From: Defluviicoccus sp.
GTDB lineage: Bacteria; Pseudomonadota; Alphaproteobacteria; Rhodospirillales; Defluviicoccaceae
Assembly (NCBI GenBank): GCA_029624735.1
Contig: JARSSM010000019.1
Coordinates: 124,001-188,000, forward strand
Direction of reading: 5' to 3'
Length of the DNA stretch: 64,000 nt
Made by a program: the position numbers and the translations under genes
Part shown: in pieces, positions 11,252-20,233 of the stretch
Numbering within the stretch: position 1 is the stretch's first letter
How the letters are laid out: each line of letters opens with the position of its first letter
The notes under the pieces: model-generated
The model's database searches: none
Seen by the model: only the letters and a program-made list of their open reading frames with translations
What the model was told of the DNA's origin: nothing

Positions 11252-11303
11252 CTGGCACCCCTCCGATTTTTCCTCTGTGTTGCGTGCAATCCCGATCGGG
11301 CTG

Positions 11304-11330
11304 TTAGCACTCTCAGCCCGTGAGTGCCAC
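11304..11330 (-). promoter_or_regulatory. CIRCE operator for HrcA
   Basis: TTAGCACTC (11304-11312), a nine-base spacer, and GAGTGCCAC (11322-11330) match the CIRCE consensus TTAGCACTC-N9-GAGTGCTAA with two mismatches in one arm. It lies 53-79 bp upstream of the groES start. HrcA binds CIRCE and represses chaperonin transcription until heat stress. hrcA itself is not in the window. Confidence 0.9.
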
Positions 11331-11361
11331 GGACGTAGTTGCCCCCCGTTTCGTTGTCAAG
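11331..11361 (-). promoter_or_regulatory. probable groESL promoter
   Basis: On the minus strand TTGACA (11360-11355, preceded by C, giving CTTGACA) is followed after 17 bp by TACGTC, a poor -10, and then directly by CIRCE. The CTTG start could also suit a heat-shock sigma factor. The position just upstream of CIRCE is the usual one. Confidence 0.5.
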
Positions 11362-11459
11362 GGCCGAGCGCCGCTGCCGGCACCGGCGAGGCCCCTTCCG
11401 GGCCAGCCGGCCATGGTGCATGCTGAAGTCTTACCGGATGGCGCAGGAGGCAGGCGAAG

Positions 11460-11984
11460 ATGGCGGAAAGCGATCCGACGCGCGCAAGTTCGGCGCTGGC
11501 GGCACCCTGGCCGGCCCCTGCGGAGGCGGTGCGGCCGGAATGGATCGATGCCAACGGCCACATGAACGTGGCCTACTACGTTTTGGTGTTCGACCACGCC
11601 ACCGATGCTTTCCTCGACCTTCTCGACGTCGGCGAGCGCTACCGGACGATGGAGGGCAAGGCGTTCTTCGTCACCGAGGCGCACGTCACCTACGAGCGGG
11701 AGCTCTGCGGAGGCGACCAACTGCAAGTCTTCACGCAAATCCTGGGCTTCGACGGCACCAGGCTCGTCCTCTTCCACCAGATGCAATGCGCGCGCTTGGG
11801 GGGGCCGGCGGCAGCGACCAACGAGGTCTTGTGCCTCAACGTCGATCTTGAGACCCGCCGGGCGGTACCGCTGGCTGCCGCCGCACGGGAGCGTTTGCAT
11901 GCGGCCGCAGCGGCGCACGCGCAGCTGCCCCGACCCGCCCGTGCCGGCCGCGCCATCAGCCTTGCCACCCGCCGGCCCGGCTGA
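11460..11984 (+). CDS. hotdog-fold thioesterase (betainyl-CoA thioesterase-like)
   Basis: Predicted acyl-CoA thioesterase of 174 aa. Residues about 20-135 have the hotdog-fold pattern with the active-site-type segment VRPEWIDANGHMNVAYY near 24-40 and a second half LVLFHQMQCARLG. The closest family I recognise is the thioesterase fused to or adjacent to carnitine 3-dehydrogenase (betainyl-CoA thioesterase), but no carnitine genes are seen here, so the substrate is open. The C-terminal ~40 residues are Ala/Arg-rich and probably disordered. It is followed by an 86-bp gap before the diguanylate cyclase. Confidence 0.75.
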   Translation: MAESDPTRASSALAAPWPAPAEAVRPEWIDANGHMNVAYYVLVFDHATDAFLDLLDVGERYRTMEGKAFFVTEAHVTYERELCGGDQLQVFTQILGFDGTRLVLFHQMQCARLGGPAAATNEVLCLNVDLETRRAVPLAAAARERLHAAAAAHAQLPRPARAGRAISLATRRPG

Positions 11985-12070
11985 CGCGCGGGTGGTTCAT
12001 CATGCGTTAACGCCCGGCCCCCTATCATCCTGCCGACGCGGAGCTGGCCTGCCGACAGGCTGGAGGGAAG

Positions 12071-13132
12071 ATGCGCTACGCCCATAGCTTTGAGAAGGCC
12101 GTCGCTTACGCCAAGAAGGCGTTTGAGCAAATGCTGGCGCGGGATGTCCCTCCGCATCCGAACAATTTCGTCGTCTGGTACACCTACTGCTCCGGCGAGG
12201 ATCAAGAGCTGGGCAAGGTCCTCGACATCCTGATCGACAACAATCAGGAGTTCAGCGAGGAGCGCAACGCCGCCGTCTACAACAAGTTCTGCTCCAGTCC
12301 CTACGAGGCGGTGCCGATGCACCTGATCGCCGAGCGGATGGAAGCCGAGCTCACGGCTGCCGTCAGCGTGCTGGAGAAGACCGGGCGCGATGTCACGACC
12401 TACGGCGACTCGCTGCAGGAGGTCCGCACCAAGGTGCGCGAGGCGCGCTGCGCCCAGGATGTGGTCCAACTCCTGACCGGAATGCTGACCCAGACCCGGG
12501 CGATGGCAAGCCAGAGCCGCGATGTCGAAGGGCAGCTGCGCCAATCGTGGACGGAGGTCAGCAGGCTGCGCGAGGAGCTCGAAGACGCGCGGCGCGAGGC
12601 GATGACCGACGCGCTGACCGGGCTTGCCAACCGCAAGATGTTCGATTTCATGCTGCGCGATACGGCAACCGCGGCGATGGAGGCGGGACTGCCGCTGTCG
12701 CTCCTGTTCCTCGACATCGACCACTTCAAGAACTTCAACGACACCTACGGCCACACCGTCGGCGATCACGTGCTGAAGCTGCTGGCGACCGTGCTCCGCG
12801 ATACCTGCAAGGGCCAGGACACGCCGGCTCGCTACGGCGGCGAGGAGTTCGCGGTCATCCTGCCGCAGACGACGATCCAGCAAGCCGCCGCGCTTGCGGA
12901 GAGCATCCGCGGCCGCGTCGCCGCGAAGGGCATCGTCCACCGCAAGACCGGCGAGCAGCTCGGCCGGGTCAACGTCTCGATCGGCGTCGCCGGCTTGATC
13001 TACGGTGAGTCGATGCGGCAGTTCGTCGAGCGCGCCGATCACGCGCTCTACATGGCGAAGCGCACCGGCCGCAATAAGGTCGTCGTGCAGGACGGCAAGC
13101 TCGACAAGAAGTCGATAGCCCTGGCCCCGTAA
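12071..13132 (+). CDS. diguanylate cyclase (GGDEF domain)
   Basis: Makes the second messenger c-di-GMP from two GTP. The product has 353 aa. The N-terminal ~170 residues are helical with no transmembrane segment and end in a likely coiled coil (about 145-178). The GGDEF domain starts at DALTGLANR (180-188) and carries the catalytic GGEEF at 256-260, so it should be active. The position of the inhibitory RxxD site holds KGQD (247-250), with Lys for Arg, so product inhibition may be weak or absent. A strong ribosome-binding site (GGAGGGAAG) abuts the ATG at 12071. No phosphodiesterase lies nearby. phoR begins 82 bp downstream. Confidence 0.9.
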   Translation: MRYAHSFEKAVAYAKKAFEQMLARDVPPHPNNFVVWYTYCSGEDQELGKVLDILIDNNQEFSEERNAAVYNKFCSSPYEAVPMHLIAERMEAELTAAVSVLEKTGRDVTTYGDSLQEVRTKVREARCAQDVVQLLTGMLTQTRAMASQSRDVEGQLRQSWTEVSRLREELEDARREAMTDALTGLANRKMFDFMLRDTATAAMEAGLPLSLLFLDIDHFKNFNDTYGHTVGDHVLKLLATVLRDTCKGQDTPARYGGEEFAVILPQTTIQQAAALAESIRGRVAAKGIVHRKTGEQLGRVNVSIGVAGLIYGESMRQFVERADHALYMAKRTGRNKVVVQDGKLDKKSIALAP

Positions 13133-13169
13133 GCCGAGACCCCCTACAAAGCAGCACGCTTCGCGCTGT

Positions 13170-13187
13170 GCCGGCGCGCGCGCCGGC
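13170..13187. other. 18-bp perfect GC palindrome between the cyclase and phoR
   Basis: A GC-only palindrome centred at 13178/13179 lies in the 82-bp gap after the diguanylate cyclase. There is no T-tract on either side, so it is not a typical intrinsic terminator, though it could slow polymerase or protect a 3' end. Confidence 0.4.
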
Positions 13188-13214
13188 CCCAAGGGTGTCA
13201 CGTCCGCTGATCGG

Positions 13215-14498
13215 GTGTCCATGCCGCCGGGGAGCTTCGCGCCAACCAAGGCCGTTGCCGTTGCTGTCGGGCCGGCGATTGCGCTGCTCGCGCTGCTGGC
13301 CGGCGCCGGCTTGATATCCGGGGCCGCGGCCTGCACGGTCGTGGCCGTGCTGATCGGCTGTGCCCTGGTTGCGCGACAAGGGCTCGACCGCCGCAACAAG
13401 CCCCTTACCACCCCCGCGCCGGTTCCCCCCGAAACCGCGCCGCAGCCGCTCCTTGACCACCTCCCCGACCCCGTGATCCTCGTCAACCGGGGGCGCGAGA
13501 TCACGGCCGTCAATCGAATGGCCCGCGAGACCGTAGGCGTCGGCGAGGTCGGCCGCGATCTGGCGCTCACCATGCGTCACCCACGCGTTCTCGCCGCCGT
13601 CGAGGCTGTGTTGACCGGCGCGAGCACGGTCAGCGAGGAGATATCGCTGGCAGTGCCGACGCCGCGCACGTTCACCTTGCATGCGGCGCGCTTGGAGGGC
13701 GCCGGGACGCACGGCCAGACAGCCGCAGCGGCGGTCTTGGTGCTGCGCGACGAAACCCGCGCCAAACGGGCTGAACAAACGCGCGCCGATTTCGTCGCCA
13801 ACGCCTCACATGAGCTGCGGTCGCCGCTCTCGGCGCTGATCGGCTTCATCGAGACCCTGTTGGGCCCGGCCAGCGACGATGCGCACGCGCGCGAGCGCTT
13901 TCTGGGCCTGATGCGCGCGGAAGCGATGCGGATGGCCCGGCTGGTTGACGACCTGATGTCGTTGTCGCGGGTCGAGATCAACGAGCACGTACCGCCCAAG
14001 GATGCGGTTGCGGTCGGCGCCATCTTGCAGAGCGTCGCCGATACGCTGTCGGTGCGCGCCGAGGACAAGGGCATGACGATCGCGCTCGACATCGAGGCGA
14101 ACCTGCCGTTCGTTCTCGGCGACGGCGATCAATTGACACAGGTCTTTCACAATCTGGTCGATAACGCGGTCAAATACGCCCGTTCGGGCACCGTGGTCCG
14201 CCTCGCCGCCACGCGGAGTGAGCGTGCCACTGGCAGCGGCCAGGCTGTTTCGGTCGCGGTGATCGATTCCGGCGAAGGCATCGCTGCCATCCACCTGCCG
14301 CGGCTGACCGAGCGCTTCTATCGCGCCGATGCCGGCCGCTCGCGCAGGCTGGGCGGCACCGGGCTTGGCCTTGCCATCGTCAAGCACATCGTCAACCGCC
14401 ACCGCGGCACGCTTTCGATTGAAAGCAAGCGGGGCGTCGGCAGCACGTTCACCGTCGTCCTGCCGGCGGCACCAAGCGTGAGCTCAACGTCACAATAG
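13215..14498 (+). CDS. phoR: phosphate regulon sensor histidine kinase PhoR
   Basis: Membrane-bound kinase that phosphorylates PhoB when phosphate is scarce and is held inactive by the Pst-PhoU complex. It has 427 aa: two hydrophobic helices (about 12-32 and 35-53), a PAS-like domain (75-185), the HisKA H-box ASHELRSPLSALIGF with phospho-acceptor His199, and a HATPase domain (about 300-420) with NLVDNAVKYA and GTGLGLAIVKHI. I start at the GTG at 13215; an ATG at 13221 is equally possible. phoR precedes pst while phoB is at the far end of the cluster, so kinase and regulator flank the transporter. Its last codons overlap the Pho box of pstS. Confidence 0.92.
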   Translation: MSMPPGSFAPTKAVAVAVGPAIALLALLAGAGLISGAAACTVVAVLIGCALVARQGLDRRNKPLTTPAPVPPETAPQPLLDHLPDPVILVNRGREITAVNRMARETVGVGEVGRDLALTMRHPRVLAAVEAVLTGASTVSEEISLAVPTPRTFTLHAARLEGAGTHGQTAAAAVLVLRDETRAKRAEQTRADFVANASHELRSPLSALIGFIETLLGPASDDAHARERFLGLMRAEAMRMARLVDDLMSLSRVEINEHVPPKDAVAVGAILQSVADTLSVRAEDKGMTIALDIEANLPFVLGDGDQLTQVFHNLVDNAVKYARSGTVVRLAATRSERATGSGQAVSVAVIDSGEGIAAIHLPRLTERFYRADAGRSRRLGGTGLGLAIVKHIVNRHRGTLSIESKRGVGSTFTVVLPAAPSVSSTSQ

Positions 14499-14542
14499 GG
14501 TAAACTAACCGTCATAAAAGGATCTGCGACCTTCACTATGGT
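14487..14542 (+). promoter_or_regulatory. Pho-box promoter of pstS
   Basis: Half-sites ACGTCAC (14487-14493, inside the last codons of phoR) and CCGTCAT (14509-14515) lie 22 bp apart. A -10-like TATGGT is at 14537-14542, 28 bp after the start of the second half-site. The spacings are the same as at phoX (6091-6146), which supports both sites. The half-sites match CTGTCAT at five and six of seven positions. Confidence 0.6.
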
Positions 14543-14599
14543 CGGGCCCGCGCATTCTCCGCCGCTGGCGCGACCTCGCCGGGCGGTTAAACGCGCGTC

Positions 14600-14633
14600 T
14601 TTTTCGTGGGATGACAAGTTTTTCGTGGGATGA
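14600..14633 (+). repeat. 15-bp tandem direct repeat in the pstS leader
   Basis: The 15-mer TTTTTCGTGGGATGA occurs at 14600-14614 and again at 14619-14633, a 19-bp period, directly before the pstS ribosome-binding site. It looks like a local duplication. Each copy contains an ATG, which could divert initiating ribosomes. Confidence 0.8.
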
Positions 14634-14647
14634 AAAGGGAGAGTTCG

Positions 14648-15682
14648 ATGATCCGCAAGACCCTCGCGGTCGCCGCCGTGGCGACGATCGCCGCCGCCGG
14701 CAGCGCCGAAGCGCGCGACCAGATCCGCATCGTTGGGTCGTCGACGGTGTTTCCATTTTCGACACGTGTTGCCGAGGAATTTGGCAAGACCACCAATTTC
14801 AAGACCCCGATTGTCGAAAGCACGGGCACCGGCGGCGGCATGAAGCTTTTTTGCGGCGGTGTCGGCGTGGAGCATCCGGACATCACCAACGCATCCCGCC
14901 AGATCAAGGCTTCCGAAATTGAAAGCTGCGCCAAGGCCGGCGTGACCGCGATCACCGAGGTGAAGATTGGCTATGACGGCATCGTCCTCGCCAACTCCAA
15001 GGCCGCACCGCAGATGAACATCACTTTGAAGCAGCTCTATCTGGCGCTTGCCAAGGACGTTCCGGACGGCAAGGGCGGGCTGCAGGCCAATCCGTACAAG
15101 ACGTGGAGCGAAATCGATCCTTCCCTGCCGAAGGTGAAGATCGAAGTGCTGGGGCCGCCGCCGACATCGGGCACGAGGGATGCCTTCAGCGAGCTCGCCA
15201 TGGAAGGCGGCTGCGATAAGATCGATGAACTCAAGGAATTGAAAAAGACCGACGAGAAGAAGCACAGGGCGGTTTGCCAAGGCATTCGTGAGGACGGCGC
15301 CTTCATCGAGGCCGGCGAGAACGACATTCTGATCGTTCGCAAGCTGGAAGCGAACAAGGACGCCTTCGGCATATTCGGTTACAGCTTCCTCGATCAGAAC
15401 CAGGAAAAGATCCAGGGCAGCCGGATCAACGGCGTCGCGCCGGCCTACGACGACATCTCATCCGGCAAGTACCCGGTGTCGCGTTCGATCTTCTTCTACG
15501 TCAAGAAGGCGCATGTCGGCGTCATCCCGGGCATGCGCGAGTATATCGCCGAGTTCACCAGCGACAAGGCGTGGGGTCCTGAGGGTTATCTGGCGGACAA
15601 GGGCCTGATTGCCATGCCCGATGCGGAGCGGGCGAAATACCGCGCGGCGGCTGCAAACCTCGAGGACAATTTGCCAAAGTAG
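14648..15682 (+). CDS. pstS: phosphate ABC transporter substrate-binding protein PstS
   Basis: Periplasmic phosphate receptor of the high-affinity Pst system. From the ATG at 14648 it has 344 aa with a signal peptide cleaved after SAEA (about residue 22). The phosphate-binding segments IVGSSTVFPFS (near 28) and ESTGTGGGMKLFCGG (near 58) are present. An upstream in-frame ATG at 14630 is less likely because AAGGGAGAG (14635-14643) is a well-placed ribosome-binding site for 14648. It is transcribed from a Pho box in the gap after phoR. A hairpin follows in the 171-bp gap before pstC, which may favour pstS mRNA over the membrane subunits. Confidence 0.93.
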   Translation: MIRKTLAVAAVATIAAAGSAEARDQIRIVGSSTVFPFSTRVAEEFGKTTNFKTPIVESTGTGGGMKLFCGGVGVEHPDITNASRQIKASEIESCAKAGVTAITEVKIGYDGIVLANSKAAPQMNITLKQLYLALAKDVPDGKGGLQANPYKTWSEIDPSLPKVKIEVLGPPPTSGTRDAFSELAMEGGCDKIDELKELKKTDEKKHRAVCQGIREDGAFIEAGENDILIVRKLEANKDAFGIFGYSFLDQNQEKIQGSRINGVAPAYDDISSGKYPVSRSIFFYVKKAHVGVIPGMREYIAEFTSDKAWGPEGYLADKGLIAMPDAERAKYRAAAANLEDNLPK

Positions 15683-15719
15683 CAGGCCAACGTTGTAAGA
15701 TTGCATGAGCGTTGCGACT

Positions 15720-15750
15720 GTCCGGGGGATCACGAACTGATCCTCCGGAC
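15720..15750 (+). other. hairpin between pstS and pstC
   Basis: A 12-bp inverted repeat (15720-15731 with 15739-15750, one G-U pair, seven-base loop) follows the pstS stop by 37 bases. No T-run follows, so it is more likely an mRNA-stabilising or attenuating element than a full terminator. Confidence 0.55.
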
Positions 15751-15853
15751 CGGCGCGGCGGCGAAGGCCGGCACTACGGCCGCGGCATTGAAAGCCCAAG
15801 AGAAAAAACCATCGCCAGCGGCGCGGCTCGACACAATGTGAAGCGGGACCTTC

Positions 15854-17236
15854 ATGTCGTTATCGACACTTCTTCTGGCACTCTTAGTTCTTTCCTCGCT
15901 AGCTTTTTATCTTGGCCGCAAGAAGGCGCTGTCGGCTGCCGGCGGTAACCTGCGAACCCTGCATTCTCTACCGAACTATTACGGCTATTATTTGGCCCTG
16001 TGGGCAGGGATCCCTGCGCTCGCAGTCTTCACGCTTTGGTTGGTCTTGGAGCCACAGATCGTCCAGTCACTTGTGGTTGGAGGCCTGCCCGAGGCGCAGC
16101 GCAACCTGTCGCCGGGAAGGTTGGGGCTTCTTATCAACGACATCCGTAACCTCGCATCAGGTAACATCGTCAGCCGGGAGGTGGCGCCTGGCTTACAGGA
16201 GGCGGCCGAGCATTATGTCCGTCTGCGCGATACGAGCCGCATTGCCCTGGTCGTTGCCGTGCTCGCGCTTGCCGTCGCAGGCTTGACCTTTGGCCGGCAG
16301 CGCATCAGTGCCCATCTGCGGGCGCGCAACCAGGTCGAGACGGTGGTGAAGGTTTTCCTGATTGTGGGGTCCACCGTCGCTGTCTTGACCACGGCGGGAA
16401 TTGTCTTTTCCCTGGTGTTCGAAGCTGGCCGCTTCTTCGTTGCCGTGTCACCGGCGGAATTCCTGTTCGGCACCGAATGGAGCCCGCAGATCGCGCTGCG
16501 CAAGGATCAGGTCGGCGCCCAGGGGGCGTTCGGGGCCGTGCCCTTGTTCGCTGGCACGCTCCTCATTTCCGTGATTGCGATGTGTGTCGCCATGCCGGTC
16601 GGGCTGATGTCGGCGATCTACATGGCCGAGTACGCTCCGCCAAGGCTGCGCACCGTGATCAAGCCGATCCTCGAAATTCTGGCCGGCATTCCCACCGTCG
16701 TTTACGGCTTCTTCGCCGCGTTGACGGTAGCGCCATTTTTCCGTGACACCGGTGCTGCGGTCGGCCTAACCATTTCTTCGGAAAGCGCGCTCGCGGCCGG
16801 CATCGTCATGGGCATCATGATCATCCCATTTGTCTCGTCGTTATCGGACGACGTCATCAATGCGGTGCCACGGGCGATGCGGGAAGGCTCCTACGGCCTG
16901 GGCGCGACGCAGTCGGAAACGATCCGCAAGGTCATCATCCCGGCGGCGCTGCCCGGCATCGTCGGCGGCTTCCTGTTGGCGATTTCGCGCGCGATCGGCG
17001 AGACGATGATCGTCGTCATGGCCGCAGGCCTGACCGCCAACATGACGATCAATCCGTTTCATGCCGTGACCACGATCACGGTGCAGATCGTGACGCTCCT
17101 GATCGGCGATCAGGAGTTCGACAGCCCGAAAACGCTCGCTGCTTTCGCCCTCGGGCTGGTTCTCTTCCTGATTACGCTGGTCCTGAACATCGGCGCCCTG
17201 CGCATCGTGAAGAAGTATCGGGAACAATATGAGTAA
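15854..17236 (+). CDS. pstC: phosphate ABC transporter permease PstC
   Basis: One of two inner-membrane channel subunits of the Pst transporter. It has 460 aa, longer than the ~320-aa enterobacterial protein because of an N-terminal extension with two or three extra membrane helices and a loop (about residues 1-150), a form usual in alphaproteobacteria. The core permease domain (about 225-450) contains the EAA-type loop near REGSYGLGATQSETI. The first ~700 bp are visibly less GC-rich than the rest of the operon. The stop overlaps the start of pstA by 8 bp, indicating translational coupling. Confidence 0.92.
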   Translation: MSLSTLLLALLVLSSLAFYLGRKKALSAAGGNLRTLHSLPNYYGYYLALWAGIPALAVFTLWLVLEPQIVQSLVVGGLPEAQRNLSPGRLGLLINDIRNLASGNIVSREVAPGLQEAAEHYVRLRDTSRIALVVAVLALAVAGLTFGRQRISAHLRARNQVETVVKVFLIVGSTVAVLTTAGIVFSLVFEAGRFFVAVSPAEFLFGTEWSPQIALRKDQVGAQGAFGAVPLFAGTLLISVIAMCVAMPVGLMSAIYMAEYAPPRLRTVIKPILEILAGIPTVVYGFFAALTVAPFFRDTGAAVGLTISSESALAAGIVMGIMIIPFVSSLSDDVINAVPRAMREGSYGLGATQSETIRKVIIPAALPGIVGGFLLAISRAIGETMIVVMAAGLTANMTINPFHAVTTITVQIVTLLIGDQEFDSPKTLAAFALGLVLFLITLVLNIGALRIVKKYREQYE

Positions 17237-18572
17237 TTCGGCAAACGGCGCTGCACTGCCCGGAGCGGGCGGGCTCGGCTCGATTTTCGACGCGCGCCAA
17301 CAGGTTTCGGAAGCGGTTTCGGCCGGCCTCAAGCGCCGGTACGCGCGCGAGAGACGGTTTCGCCTGTACGGCATGCTGGCGACATTGTTCGCGGTCGTGG
17401 TGCTGGGCATCTTGCTGTTCACCATCATCCGCACCGGGCTGCCGGCCTTTACGCAGACGATGATCAAGCTGAGCGTCACGCTCTACCCGCAGGAGATCGA
17501 CCCGAAGGGCGACCGCGATCCGCAGACGCTTTCGAGCGCCGATTACCAGCGGCTGGTGCGCGACGCGCTCGACGACTACTTCCCCGACGTGACCTCGCGC
17601 AACGACCGCCGCGAGCTGTTCGCCATGATCAGTCCCGGCGCGACCTACGTCATCCGCTCCATGGTAATGGCCGATCCGTCGCTGATCGGCAAGCGGATCG
17701 AGATCGAGGTGCCGCTCAAGGACGACATCGACCAGTTCGCCAAGGGCAAGATTGATCGCGAGGCCGATCAGGCGAACCGCCGTGTCTCGGACAAGCAGAT
17801 CGGCTGGTACCAGCGGCTGGTTGACCGCGACCTGATCGTGAGCCGCTTCAACACCACGCTGTTCACCGCCGGCGACTCACGCTCGCCGGAACTGGCCGGC
17901 ATCTGGGGCGCCGTCGTGGGCTCGTTCTGGACCATGACGCTGACGCTCCTGATGTCATTCCCGCTCGCGGTCGGTGCGGCCGTCTATCTGGAGGAGTTCG
18001 CGCCCAAGAACCGCTGGACCGACGTGATCGAGGTCAACATCAACAATCTGGCGGCGGTGCCGTCGATTGTCTTCGGTCTGTTGGGCCTGGCCGTCTTCAT
18101 CGGCTTCTTCGGCGTGCCGCGCTCCTCGCCGATGGTCGGCGCCCTGGTGCTGACGCTGATGACGTTGCCGATCATCATCATCGCCAGCCGCGCCGCGCTC
18201 AAGTCCGTGCCGCCGTCGATCCGCGAAGCTGCACTCGGAGTCGGCGCATCCAAGATGCAAGCAACGTTGCACCATGTCCTCCCGCTGGCCATGCCGGGGA
18301 TGCTGACGGGCACCATCCTTGGCATGGCGCATGCGCTGGGCGAAACGGCACCGCTGCTGATGATCGGTATGGTCGCCTTCATAGTCGATATTCCGAGCGG
18401 GCCGCTCAACTCGGCGACCGTGATGCCGGTGCAGATCTACCTGTGGTCGGACGCGCCGGAGCGGGCCTTCATCGAGCGCGCGTCGGCCGCGATCATGGTT
18501 CTGCTCGGCTTTCTCACCGTCATGAACCTGCTTGCAGTCGCGCTGCGCAAGCGGTTCGAGAAGCGCTGGTAG
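17229..18572 (+). CDS. pstA: phosphate ABC transporter permease PstA
   Basis: Second channel subunit of the Pst transporter, 447 aa. A first membrane helix (about 50-75) is followed by a soluble, probably periplasmic insert of ~130 residues and then the permease core (about 220-440), which holds the EAA loop region near [16 protein letters not shown]. The insert makes it longer than E. coli PstA (~296 aa), as in many alphaproteobacteria. The start overlaps pstC by 8 bp and pstB follows after 52 bp, so this is one operon. Confidence 0.92.
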   Translation: MSNSANGAALPGAGGLGSIFDARQQVSEAVSAGLKRRYARERRFRLYGMLATLFAVVVLGILLFTIIRTGLPAFTQTMIKLSVTLYPQEIDPKGDRDPQTLSSADYQRLVRDALDDYFPDVTSRNDRRELFAMISPGATYVIRSMVMADPSLIGKRIEIEVPLKDDIDQFAKGKIDREADQANRRVSDKQIGWYQRLVDRDLIVSRFNTTLFTAGDSRSPELAGIWGAVVGSFWTMTLTLLMSFPLAVGAAVYLEEFAPKNRWTDVIEVNINNLAAVPSIVFGLLGLAVFIGFFGVPRSSPMVGALVLTLMTLPIIIIASRAALKSVPPSIREAALGVGASKMQATLHHVLPLAMPGMLTGTILGMAHALGETAPLLMIGMVAFIVDIPSGPLNSATVMPVQIYLWSDAPERAFIERASAAIMVLLGFLTVMNLLAVALRKRFEKRW

Positions 18573-18624
18573 GCGGGCGCGGTACGCCATGGTTCGCGTC
18601 AGTGCGAGTAGCAGGGAGACAGAG

Positions 18625-19434
18625 ATGATCGCGATGCAGGCGACGACCGGTCGGGCGACTGACGCGGCGGCCAGTCCGGTGCCCGCGTTCATGACCCGAG
18701 ACGTGTGCGTCTTTTACGGGCAGAAGCAGGCGCTCACGAACGTGAGCCTGGATATCCACCGCAATCAGGTGACGTCGCTGATCGGTCCGTCCGGCTGCGG
18801 CAAGTCGACTTATCTCCGCTGCCTCAACCGGATGAACGATATCATCGACGGCTGCCGGGTGACGGGGAGCATCCTCCTCGACGGTCAGGACATCTACGCC
18901 GGCAGCATGGACGTCGTGCACCTGCGAGCCCGCGTCGGCATGGTGTTCCAGAAGCCGAACCCGTTTCCGAAGTCGATCTTCGAGAACGTCGCCTACGGCC
19001 CGCGCATCCACGGCATCGCCAAGGACAAGACCGAACTCGAAGCCATCGTGCATAACAGCCTGGAAAAGGCGGGCCTCCTGGCCGAGGTCAAGGATCGCAT
19101 GGATCAGCCGGGAACCGGTCTCTCCGGCGGTCAGCAGCAGCGGCTATGCATCGCGCGGGCGATTGCGGTGCAGCCGGAAGTGATCTTGATGGACGAGCCG
19201 TGCTCGGCGCTCGATCCGATCGCGACGGCCCGCATCGAAGAACTGATCGACGAGCTGCGCGAGCATTTCGCGATCGTCATCGTGACCCACTCGATGCAGC
19301 AGGCGGCGCGCGTTTCGCAGCGCACCGGCTTTTTCCACTTAGGGATTCTCGTTGAGACCGGCGACACCGAGCAGATCTTCACCAACCCGCGCGACAAGCG
19401 GACGCAAGACTACATCACCGGCCGCTTCGGCTAG
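18625..19434 (+). CDS. pstB: phosphate ABC transporter ATP-binding protein PstB
   Basis: ATPase that powers phosphate import through PstCA and takes part with PhoU in signalling to PhoR. I choose the ATG at 18625 (269 aa) because GGGAG at 14618-relative position 18614-18618 is a good ribosome-binding site. Walker A is GPSGCGKST (54-62), the ABC signature is [14 protein letters not shown], and Walker B is [13 protein letters not shown], all intact. An upstream in-frame ATG at 18532 would lie inside pstA and is unlikely. phoU follows after 59 bp. Confidence 0.95.
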   Translation: MIAMQATTGRATDAAASPVPAFMTRDVCVFYGQKQALTNVSLDIHRNQVTSLIGPSGCGKSTYLRCLNRMNDIIDGCRVTGSILLDGQDIYAGSMDVVHLRARVGMVFQKPNPFPKSIFENVAYGPRIHGIAKDKTELEAIVHNSLEKAGLLAEVKDRMDQPGTGLSGGQQQRLCIARAIAVQPEVILMDEPCSALDPIATARIEELIDELREHFAIVIVTHSMQQAARVSQRTGFFHLGILVETGDTEQIFTNPRDKRTQDYITGRFG

Positions 19435-19493
19435 GCGCCCCGCGGAAGGCGCGGCTTGAGGTTGGTTAGGGATGCGCAGAGGAGTGGCGACAC

Positions 19494-20222
19494 ATGGGCT
19501 CGGAGCACACGGTCAAGTCGTTCGATGAGGAACTGCGGCGCCTCGACAACATGCTGGCCGAGATGGGCGGCCTCGCCGAGGTGCAGCTGCAGAGCGCCTT
19601 GGAGGCGCTCATCCGCCGCGATACCGAAAAGGCGGCCGAAATCGTCGCCAACGACCGCCGCCTCGATCACCTTGAGGCGGAGGTCGACCAGCATACGATC
19701 GCCATGCTGGCACGCCGCCAGCCGATGGCGAAGGACCTGCGCGAGATCGTGGGCGCGCTTAAGGTCGCGAGCATGATCGAACGGATCGGCGATTACGCCA
19801 AGAACGTCGCCAAGCGCACGGCCGCAATTGCGGAAATGCCGCCGGTACCCTCCGCCCAGACGGTGGTGCGTCTGGGCGGGCTCGCCCAGCAGATGGTCAA
19901 GGACGTGCTGGACGCCTACCTGTCCCGTGACCTCGATCAGGCGAAAAGCGTACGCGCGCGCGACCGCGAGCTGGACGCGCTCTACACCAGCATCTTCCGC
20001 GAGCTCCTGACCTACATGATGGAGGACCCTCGCAACATCTCCGCGTGCACGCACTTGCTGTTCGTCGCCAAGCACATCGAGCGCATCGGCGACCACGCAA
20101 CCAACATCGCGGAGATCGTGCATTTCCTTGTCACCGGCGAGATGCCGGCGGACGAGCGACCGCGCCAGGACGAAAGCGAGATGACCATCGTCACGGCGCA
20201 CACCACGGGTGGTGAGAATTAG
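19494..20222 (+). CDS. phoU: phosphate signalling regulator PhoU
   Basis: Cytosolic negative regulator linking the Pst transporter to PhoR and limiting phosphate uptake. It has 242 aa and two repeats of the PhoU three-helix domain (about 20-110 and 122-210), with metal-binding-type segments MIERIGDYAKNVAKR and KHIERIGDHATNIAE in equivalent positions. phoB follows after 11 bp. The gene order pstB-phoU-phoB is common in alphaproteobacteria. Confidence 0.95.
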   Translation: MGSEHTVKSFDEELRRLDNMLAEMGGLAEVQLQSALEALIRRDTEKAAEIVANDRRLDHLEAEVDQHTIAMLARRQPMAKDLREIVGALKVASMIERIGDYAKNVAKRTAAIAEMPPVPSAQTVVRLGGLAQQMVKDVLDAYLSRDLDQAKSVRARDRELDALYTSIFRELLTYMMEDPRNISACTHLLFVAKHIERIGDHATNIAEIVHFLVTGEMPADERPRQDESEMTIVTAHTTGGEN

Positions 20223-20233
20223 GGGGGAGCCAC

